From positions 1 to 10,194 of the forward strand of contig CAZQEC010000035.1 of the NCBI GenBank assembly GCA_964591565.1: DNA of 10,194 nucleotides, written 5' to 3'. The notes under the pieces are model-generated. The model was not told where the DNA came from and did no database searches. It saw only the letters and a list, made by a program, of their open reading frames with translations. Below, in pieces: positions 6,607 to 10,194 of this stretch. The stretch is from CAZQEC01 sp964591565 (GTDB lineage Bacteria > Patescibacteriota > UBA1384 > CAJBMM01). Every line of letters begins with the position of its first letter. The stretch's first letter is position 1. A program made the translations under genes and the position numbers.

Positions 6607-6810
6607 ATGGCTACAATGACCAATAAATTAAAAGTCTTGAGAGCGGGAAAAGACATCACCCAAGCCGATTTAGCAGAAAAAATGAAGGTGACACGCTCGA
6701 CTATTAATTATATCGAAAATAACGAATATATGCCTTCGCTGGCACTTGCGACACGCATCGCTCGCTATTTTTACAAACCAATTGAAGCAATATTTATCGT
6801 TAAAGATTAA
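6607..6810 (+). CDS. small XRE-family helix-turn-helix regulator
   Basis: A 67-residue protein that is almost entirely one HTH_3 domain: LKVLRAGKDITQADLAEKMKVTR, recognition helix STINYIENN, then EYMPSLALATRIARYFYKPIEAIF. It belongs to the short XRE class ending in an IEAIF-like tail, which is often encoded next to a small membrane protein. ATG 6607 is preceded by AAAGG (6595-6599) at seven bases. An alternative ATG lies four codons in. The gene begins an operon with the membrane protein 24 bases downstream, and the palindrome in its promoter is its most likely binding site. Signals sensed and other targets are unknown. Confidence 0.88.
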   Translation: MATMTNKLKVLRAGKDITQADLAEKMKVTRSTINYIENNEYMPSLALATRIARYFYKPIEAIFIVKD

Positions 6811-6834
6811 TAAATAATTAGAAAGGAAAAAATA

Positions 6835-7389
6835 ATGATTGCGAAATTTTTACAAAAGTGGGGCATAACAATTTCTAAACTACAAGAAATGATATTCAAG
6901 TTAGCAATATTATACCTTGCTGTGATATCACCTTACTGGTTTTTGCGCCCGATCGCCGAAGGGGCAAACAGTAAAGTCAATATTATTTGGCTTGGTAATG
7001 AAACTCAATTCTTTTACTATGCGGATCAGTTGAGTAGCGTAGTCACAACGCTAATGCTGTTTCATACAGTGCTTGTAATATTTTTCACAACATTTACGTT
7101 AATTGCTTTCCTACTTTATCTTGGGATGCTTAGTTTTAAGCCAGGCTTTCGCGAATCCGAGATGTCGCGATCGGTGAATTTCGTTGAAACAGACGAAAGA
7201 GAACAACTAGAAACAATGCGTGCCACCAGGCGGGCATATATGGTGGTCAACTTCGCGTTGCTCATCGGATGGTTGGGATTATTAATATATTTTCATTTTA
7301 GCGAGGCCTTTTTGTTATTTGTCATTCAACTGATCGGAGCAATTAGTTTTAGGAACAATATTCGCTTAATCAAACACGCTGACAGATAG
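6835..7389 (+). CDS. four-helix membrane protein paired with an XRE regulator
   Basis: A 184-residue integral membrane protein with hydrophobic segments at about 20-40, 70-98, 134-153 and 156-172. A polar loop between the second and third helices carries the motif TDEREQLETMRATRRAY (119-135), which resembles the conserved DERE...A.R.A loop of DUF2178-type membrane proteins that accompany small XRE regulators. The exact family is not certain. ATG 6835 is preceded by AAAGGA (6822-6827) at seven bases. It follows the regulator by 24 bases and is probably co-transcribed. The helix before the first membrane segment (KWGITISKLQEMIFK) is amphipathic. Function is unknown; context suggests a membrane signal or stress output under XRE control. 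Confidence 0.8.
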   Translation: MIAKFLQKWGITISKLQEMIFKLAILYLAVISPYWFLRPIAEGANSKVNIIWLGNETQFFYYADQLSSVVTTLMLFHTVLVIFFTTFTLIAFLLYLGMLSFKPGFRESEMSRSVNFVETDEREQLETMRATRRAYMVVNFALLIGWLGLLIYFHFSEAFLLFVIQLIGAISFRNNIRLIKHADR

Positions 7390-7424
7390 TGGAGGATGGA
7401 AGATGGAAGATGGATGATGGAAGG
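7388..7424. repeat. stuttering GGAAGAT/GGATGAT repeat after the membrane-protein gene
   Basis: Imperfect tandem copies of GGAAGATGGA and GGATGATGGA, beginning right at the stop codon of the membrane-protein gene. It is of the same style as the repeat at 6499-6536. Not coding. Confidence 0.6.
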
Positions 7425-7503
7425 ACAATTCGTAGTGGGTAGTGTGTGGTTTGTAGCTGGGAATTGAGTATCGAATTGCCTCTTTGAAAGAGCTCTGTTG
7501 TTT

Positions 7504-7590
7504 TCAAATTAAAAATTAAAAATTTCAAATTATTTTCTTACGCTCTTCGCTCTTCGCTTTTAGCTTTTAGCTACTTGCTACTTGCTAGCT
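7504..7590. repeat. doublet-repeat block (AAATTAA, CTCTTCG, TTTTAGC, CTACTTG units)
   Basis: A chain of different short words, each written twice or more with small overlaps: AAATTAAAAATTAAAAATT, then GCTCTTCGCTCTTCGC, then TTTTAGCTTTTAGC, then TACTTGCTACTTGCTA. It fills the gap between the membrane-protein gene and the rpmH promoter. No open reading frame or RNA gene is seen here. Other single-copy sequence in the 7390-7655 gap shows nothing else recognisable apart from the promoter at 7599. Confidence 0.7.
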
Positions 7591-7598
7591 TAAGACAT

Positions 7599-7627
7599 TT
7601 GTCATCTACCGATTTTCGTGGTAATAT
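7599..7627 (+). promoter_or_regulatory. extended -10 promoter of the rpmH operon
   Basis: TTGTCA (7599-7604) and TAATAT (7622-7627) are 17 bases apart, with TGG directly before the -10 (extended -10). It is 28 bases upstream of the rpmH ATG and is the only good promoter in the gap, so it probably drives rpmH-rnpA-yidD-yidC. Confidence 0.6.
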
Positions 7628-7655
7628 CTAGTCACGTAATTAAAAAGGATCCTCC

Positions 7656-7790
7656 ATGTATCTCGACGGAACTCGTAAAAAACACATCACCAAAAAAGTG
7701 CACGGATTTTTGGCGCGTATGAGCACCAAGGCCGGGCGCAACATTATTAAAGCGCGCCGCGCCAAAGGGCGTCATCGCCTAACCGTATAG
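7656..7790 (+). CDS. rpmH: large ribosomal subunit protein bL34
   Basis: A 44-codon gene. The core, HGFLARMSTKAGRNIIKARR followed by AKGRHRL, is the conserved bL34 sequence, and the HGF motif falls at residues 16-18 exactly as in B. subtilis. bL34 binds 23S rRNA in the large subunit and is strongly basic. The N-terminus (MYLDGTRKKHITKKV) differs from the usual MKRTYQP-type start, although its length is conserved. ATG 7656 is preceded by AAGGA (7645-7649) at six bases. The TAG ends 7 bases before rnpA, in the standard rpmH-rnpA order next to the origin. Confidence 0.95.
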   Translation: MYLDGTRKKHITKKVHGFLARMSTKAGRNIIKARRAKGRHRLTV

Positions 7791-7797
7791 AGCTACT

Positions 7798-8130
7798 ATG
7801 CTTTCACGAAACATGCGCCTGACTAAAAATCGAGACGTTAAGCGTGTGTTACAAAAAGGCACTCGCGTTAGCGCTGAAGGTCTAAAAATTACTTACCTGC
7901 GCACCACATTTCAACGTCCGCGTTTTACAGTAGTCATCAGTGCTAAAACTAATAAGCTCGCCACTATTCGCAACCGCGCCAAGCGCCAGGTGAGGGCGGT
8001 TTTGCGGGTGTTTGCTAGTGAACATCCAGACTATTCAATAGATGCAGTTGTGGTCATTAATCAAATTAATACGCGTGTTGACCTAGCGCTGGCGATTGAT
8101 CAAATTCTGCAAAAAATAACACCTAAATAA
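7798..8130 (+). CDS. rnpA: ribonuclease P protein component
   Basis: The 110-residue protein subunit of RNase P, which assists the catalytic RNA in trimming the 5' leaders of pre-tRNAs. The typical start LSRNMRLTKNRDVKRVLQKG is followed by a strand segment (RFTVVISAKTNKLA) and the hallmark RNRAKRQVR (58-66), which contacts the RNA. The C-terminal half (IDAVVVINQINT) follows the family pattern. No clear ribosome site is visible before ATG 7798, which lies 7 bases after rpmH, so translational coupling to rpmH is likely. Its TAA shares one base with the yidD ATG. Confidence 0.95.
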   Translation: MLSRNMRLTKNRDVKRVLQKGTRVSAEGLKITYLRTTFQRPRFTVVISAKTNKLATIRNRAKRQVRAVLRVFASEHPDYSIDAVVVINQINTRVDLALAIDQILQKITPK

Positions 8131-8363
8131 TGAAATACATTGCTTTAACACTAATTCGGTTTTATCAGCGTACGTCATCCTTTGATCACGGTCTCTTAAA
8201 AGTATTTTATCCTCTCGGATATTGTCGCTTTACTCCATCGTGCAGTGAATATACGTATCAAGCTATCGCCAAATATGGTATTGTTAGGGGCGTCTGGCTA
8301 GGAATGAAGCGGGTGGCACGCTGCAACCCTTACGTCGCGCCGGGACCAGATCCGCTATTGTAA
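8130..8363 (+). CDS. yidD: membrane protein insertion efficiency factor YidD
   Basis: A 77-residue YidD (DUF37) protein. The hallmark CRFTPSCSEYTYQAIAKYG is followed by GVWLGMKRVARCNPY and the GPDP end. Conserved cysteines lie in CRF, PSC and RCNP. YidD is a small membrane-associated protein that supports insertion of membrane proteins with YidC. The N-terminal amphipathic segment (MKYIALTLIRFYQR) fits this location. Its ATG overlaps the rnpA stop by one base (TAATG), and yidC starts 18 bases downstream, the usual order. Confidence 0.96.
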   Translation: MKYIALTLIRFYQRTSSFDHGLLKVFYPLGYCRFTPSCSEYTYQAIAKYGIVRGVWLGMKRVARCNPYVAPGPDPLL

Positions 8364-8381
8364 AATTACATCAAGGATATT

Positions 8382-9185
8382 ATGGCATTACTTAAAGCCG
8401 TTTCGTATCAACCACTGTTTAATCTGCTCATTTTTTTTGTGGCTATTATTCCCGGTCATCAAGTTGGTTGGGCTATTATTGCTTTAACCATCCTCATTCG
8501 GACGTTGCTTTTACCGATCACCATTCACACCGCCCGAGTGCAGGTGCGGATGCGCACGCTTCAACCCAAGATTGATGAATTACGCAAAAAACATCAAGGC
8601 GACCGCACTTTACAATCGCAAGCGATGATGCAACTTTACAAAGAGGAGGGAGTTAGTCCATTTTCTAGCTGTCTGCCATTAATTATCCAAATGGTAGTTT
8701 TGCTGGTTCTATATTACGTTTTCAGAGACGGATTAAGTACCGCACATTTTAACGCCCTGTATTCGTTTACGCCCCGTCCAGACACGCTTAATACGCTCTT
8801 TTTTGGACTCGATTTAGCTAAACCAGACCCCTGGATTCTGCCGATTATTGCCGGCATTACCCAATATTTTCAAGGGAAAATGACCATTGTGCCTTCATCG
8901 AACCCCAATGATCCGATGGCTACATTAACGAAGCAGATGATTTACATCGCCCCAATTATGACGTTGGTGTTTGCGCGTAGTTTTCCGGCCGCCCTTCCGC
9001 TTTACTGGGCGATCACCAACTTGTTTAGCATCGGTCAGCAGGAGTACGTGTTGAAACGTCAGGGTTTGGTGCCGACGACCCTGCCAGCATCAGCCACTGC
9101 TTCGGCTGATAAATCTGCGCTAGATACTACCAAATCGGAGCGTAAAAAAAGCGGTGTGGTGGTAACGGTCAAAAAGCGGGGGTAG
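8382..9185 (+). CDS. yidC: membrane protein insertase YidC/Oxa1 family
   Basis: A 267-residue short-form YidC that inserts proteins into the cytoplasmic membrane. It starts with LFNLLIFFVAIIPG, then a membrane helix carrying the conserved arginine R40 (TILIRTLLLPI). The charged cytoplasmic hairpin spans about 52-88 (LQPKIDELRKKHQGD, AMMQLYKEEGVSPF), followed by CLPLIIQMVVLLVLYYVF and further helices at about 150-163 and 185-218 (LPLYWAITNLFSIGQQ). The C-terminal tail (225-267) is polar and basic, ending VTVKKRG, and could contact ribosomes. It lacks the large periplasmic domain of proteobacterial YidC and the lipobox of many Firmicutes forms, as in other CPR bacteria. ATG 8382 is preceded by AAGGA at five bases. 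The khpB (jag) gene that often follows is absent. Confidence 0.95.
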   Translation: MALLKAVSYQPLFNLLIFFVAIIPGHQVGWAIIALTILIRTLLLPITIHTARVQVRMRTLQPKIDELRKKHQGDRTLQSQAMMQLYKEEGVSPFSSCLPLIIQMVVLLVLYYVFRDGLSTAHFNALYSFTPRPDTLNTLFFGLDLAKPDPWILPIIAGITQYFQGKMTIVPSSNPNDPMATLTKQMIYIAPIMTLVFARSFPAALPLYWAITNLFSIGQQEYVLKRQGLVPTTLPASATASADKSALDTTKSERKKSGVVVTVKKRG

Positions 9186-9201
9186 AAATCTAATAGATAA
9201 T

Positions 9202-9255
9202 GGAGAGGTCGCATCAGGCACTCGTGTGTGACACGAGCACCTGTCCGACCCCTCC
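9202..9255 (+). other. 54-nt hairpin repeating the first 13 bases of the downstream tRNA
   Basis: GGAGAGGTCGCAT (9202-9214) is identical to the start of tRNA-Ser (9266-9278). It opens a long hairpin. The outer arms GGAGAGGTCG and CGACCCCTCC (9246-9255) pair at 9 of 10 positions, then CAGG pairs with CCTG, then the perfect CTCGTGT/ACACGAG inner stem closes on a GTG loop. No T-run follows, so a standard intrinsic terminator for yidC is not obvious. The 3' arm could also pair with the tRNA's own 5' end. Confidence 0.65.
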
Positions 9256-9265
9256 TCGTAAACTC

Positions 9266-9355
9266 GGAGAGGTCGCATAGTGGCCTAGTGCGGCGGTTTC
9301 GAAAACCGCTGTCCTCGCAAGGGGACCGTGGGTTCAAATCCCACCCTCTCCGCCA
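9266..9355 (+). tRNA. serU: tRNA-Ser (anticodon CGA) with encoded CCA
   Basis: The 7-bp acceptor GGAGAGG (9266-9272) pairs with CCTCTCC (9345-9351). A D-arm has a GCA/TGC stem. The anticodon stem is GCGGT/ACCGC with loop TTCGAAA, giving anticodon CGA (9300-9302), which reads the serine codon UCG. The long class II variable arm GTCC...GGAC is as expected for serine. The T-arm is GTGGG-TTCAAAT-CCCAC, followed by discriminator G and a genomically encoded CCA. It looks intact. Its last 18 bases are repeated at 9704-9721. Confidence 0.95.
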
Positions 9356-9358
9356 TCC

Positions 9359-9373
9359 TTCGGCAGGCTCAGG
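9359..9373 (+). repeat. left inverted repeat of the GIY-YIG unit (TTCGGCAGGCTCAGG)
   Basis: It resembles the dispersed palindromic motif TTCGACAGGCTCA known from many bacterial intergenic regions. It begins four bases after the tRNA CCA, and its 3' end supplies the AGGA before the nuclease ATG. Confidence 0.55.
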
Positions 9374-9380
9374 ATTTGCG

Positions 9381-9656
9381 ATGTATTACATATATATTTT
9401 AGTATGCGATAAAGCATTTTTCTATGTTGGTCTAACGACAGACATAGAGACGCGTTTGGTTCAGCATCAGAAACATCAATCGCCACACACCAAAAGATAT
9501 ACTGAGGTAGAACTGGCGTATTCTGAAAAGTTCATCAAAAGATCAGATGCTGAACAACGTGAGAAACAGCTTAAAGGTTGGTCTAGAGCAAAGAAAAATG
9601 CTTTGATTATCGGTAATATCAAACTTCTTAAAGAGATAAGCAAGTCAAAATCTTGA
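9381..9656 (+). CDS. GIY-YIG nuclease-domain protein (UPF0213-like), between tRNA repeats
   Basis: A 91-residue single-domain GIY-YIG protein. The motif halves are YIYIL (3-7) and YVGLT (15-19). The catalytic arginine is in ETRLVQH (R25), followed by H29, and the conserved glutamate is in QREKQLKGW (E61). This is the UPF0213 (YhbQ-like) style, recognised by REKQLKGWSRAKK. The domain cuts DNA in homing endonucleases and repair enzymes; the role of this stand-alone form is unclear. The start is ATG 9381, with AGGA (9371-9374) six bases upstream. The frame stays open upstream through the tRNA, but that extension cannot be protein. The stop is TGA, unlike the core genes. It lies within direct repeats of the tRNA-Ser 3' end. 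Confidence 0.88.
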   Translation: MYYIYILVCDKAFFYVGLTTDIETRLVQHQKHQSPHTKRYTEVELAYSEKFIKRSDAEQREKQLKGWSRAKKNALIIGNIKLLKEISKSKS

Positions 9657-9671
9657 GCGCGCTGAAGGATT

Positions 9672-9721
9672 AGAGGGTGATAAAATGGTGAGCCCGTCGA
9701 ACCATCCCACCCTCTCCGCCA
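9672..9721 (+). repeat. hairpin ending in the duplicated tRNA 3' terminus
   Basis: AGAGGGTG (9672-9679) pairs with CACCCTCT (9709-9716), and ATGGT (9685-9689) pairs with ACCAT (9701-9705) around a GAGCCCGTCGA loop. The 3' side is the copied tRNA end with GCCA, so the transcript could form a tRNA-like minihelix. The loop side holds the right inverted repeat of the GIY-YIG unit. Confidence 0.5.
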
Positions 9722-9783
9722 CGTAATAAATTGCTACGCAATTTAAACGTGGCTGAGACGTTTAAATTTGTAATTTATTACGT
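9721..9783. repeat. 63-nt nested palindrome before the second GIY-YIG gene
   Basis: Outer arms ACGTAATAAATT (9721-9732) and AATTTATTACGT (9772-9783) are perfectly complementary over 12 bases. Inner arms AATTTAAACGT (9740-9750) and ACGTTTAAATT (9758-9768) over 11. Internal loops are GCTACGC and TGT, and the apical loop is GGCTGAG. The first base is the final A of the duplicated tRNA end. It ends 20 bases before the next gene. It could be an element end or a transcription terminator. Confidence 0.8.
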
Positions 9784-9803
9784 CTCGCCATTAGTATTAG
9801 ATT

Positions 9804-10061
9804 ATGTATTATGTTTATGTGTTGCGAAGCCGAAAAAACAAAAAATTTTACACAGGGTATAGTGCCGATCTAAAAAAGAGATTGAAAGATCACAATGCTG
9901 GAAAAAGCACAGCCACAAAACCACATATACCTTATGAGTTAATATTTTATGAAGCATTTCTTAACCAGACAGACGCTAAGTCAAGAGAAAAATATCTAAA
10001 AAGCGGGTGGGGTATTAGAGCCATCAAAAATATGTTGAAGCAATATCTAAAAACTAACTGA
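9804..10061 (+). CDS. second GIY-YIG nuclease-domain protein, different subfamily
   Basis: An 85-residue GIY-YIG protein of the type common in CPR and Bacteroidetes genomes. It has YVYVL (3-7) and FYTGYS (15-20), the catalytic arginine in KKRLKDHN (R26) with H30, and the conserved glutamate in SREKYLKSGWG (E62). It ends IKNMLKQYLKTN. It is not a recent duplicate of the first nuclease: the C-terminal signatures differ (LKSGWG versus LKGWSRAKK). ATG 9804 has no clear ribosome site and lies 20 bases after the nested palindrome. The stop is TGA. Its position beside a structured repeat suggests a mobile origin. DNA cleavage is inferred from the domain only. Confidence 0.88.
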   Translation: MYYVYVLRSRKNKKFYTGYSADLKKRLKDHNAGKSTATKPHIPYELIFYEAFLNQTDAKSREKYLKSGWGIRAIKNMLKQYLKTN

Positions 10062-10064
10062 ACC

Positions 10065-10136
10065 ATGGAATACTTTGATTTAACACATGCTTTTGTTGCT
10101 AATATGGTGATGTATCTGGTTACAGAAGACAGATGA
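10065..10136 (+). pseudogene. possible remnant of a cyclase-family (kynurenine formamidase-like) gene
   Basis: A short frame, MEYFDLTHAFVANMVMY..., ends at TGA 10134 after 23 codons. The spacing of Y-x-DLTH-x-F...NM..Y resembles the N-terminus of the cyclase family (typically IDLTHxxxxxMPVYPGD). The following PGD is absent. A second frame from 10118 stays open to the window end. No ribosome site precedes the ATG. It may be a gene start broken by a frameshift, or a chance match. Confidence 0.3.
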
Positions 10137-10186
10137 CGGAAAATGGATTTATTAAAAACATCTCTAATCATGAAAGGATATGTCTT

Positions 10187-10194
10187 ATGGAAAC
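10187..10194 (+). CDS. probable start of the next gene, cut by the window edge
   Basis: AAAGGA (10173-10178) lies eight bases before an ATG at 10187, followed by GAA AC at the window edge. This is the same kind of ribosome site as those used by the genes at 479 and 6835. Too little is visible to say more. Confidence 0.35.

Larger units (their letters stand above)
9338..9721 (+). mobile_element. candidate miniature GIY-YIG element integrated at the tRNA-Ser 3' end
   Basis: An exact 18-bp direct repeat, ATCCCACCCTCTCCGCCA, bounds the unit: one copy is the end of the intact tRNA (9338-9355), the other is at 9704-9721. Just inside are inverted sequences, TTCGGCAGGCTCAGG (9359-9373) and the complement of TTCGACGGGCTCACC (9688-9702), which match at 12 of 15 positions. 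The only gene inside is a GIY-YIG nuclease. Direct repeats of a tRNA 3' end are typical of integration sites, but no integrase is present. Mobility is inferred. Confidence 0.55.

Noticed and set aside
9202..9255. Intrinsic terminator of the yidC operon
   Set aside because: The stem is strong but no T-run follows; the sequence identity to the tRNA start explains it better.
9228..9380. N-terminal extension of the first GIY-YIG frame
   Set aside because: It reads through the whole tRNA-Ser gene; the GIY-YIG domain begins at the ATG at 9381, which has its own AGGA site.
10059..10136. UGA read as sense, fusing the second GIY-YIG gene to the downstream frame
   Set aside because: All core genes are intact in the standard code without internal TGA, unlike genomes that use UGA for glycine, and the nuclease already has normal length.

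Overview
The window is a bacterial chromosome segment centred on the replication origin. Gene content and protein style fit a small-genome bacterium of the Candidate Phyla Radiation (Patescibacteria, possibly Saccharibacteria). The signs are a short YidC without lipobox or large periplasmic domain, small ribosomal and RNase P proteins, GIY-YIG nucleases typical of these genomes, and stuttering short repeats between genes. This placement is an inference. The standard code fits: no core gene needs UGA read as sense, and all 13 core stops are TAA or TAG.

Layout. Positions 1-1258 hold the 3' end of an unrecognised gene and a SIMPL-domain (DUF541) membrane-anchored protein, both on +. A short structured gap (1259-1434) separates them from a convergent replication cluster on the minus strand, in transcription order dnaA (6407-5013), oriC (about 4801-5016), dnaN (4764-3664), dinD (3645-2809), recF (2785-1697) and a dciA-like DUF721 gene (1704-1435). 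oriC holds several DnaA boxes, two abutting boxes, a run of DnaA-trios and an AT-rich palindrome that runs into the dnaA stop codon. DnaA-box pairs also occur inside dnaA and exactly between the -35 and -10 of the likely dnaA promoter. The unusual gene is dinD, a RecA-modulating SOS-family gene placed between the clamp gene and recF.

To the right of the dnaA promoter everything is on +. An XRE regulator and a four-helix membrane protein form a two-gene operon with a palindromic operator in its promoter. After a repeat-rich gap comes the classic rpmH-rnpA-yidD-yidC operon: bL34, RNase P protein, YidD and the YidC insertase. rpmH (7656-7790) is only 44 codons. The genes are nearly contiguous and partly overlapping.

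The last 1 kb is accessory. A tRNA-Ser(CGA) gene (9266-9355) is preceded by a long hairpin that repeats its first 13 bases. It is followed by a roughly 0.37 kb unit containing a GIY-YIG nuclease gene and ending in an exact 18-bp copy of the tRNA 3' end. That layout looks like a miniature mobile element integrated at the tRNA end. A 63-nt near-perfect nested palindrome then leads into a second, different GIY-YIG nuclease gene. The window ends with a possible cyclase-family remnant and the probable start of a further gene.
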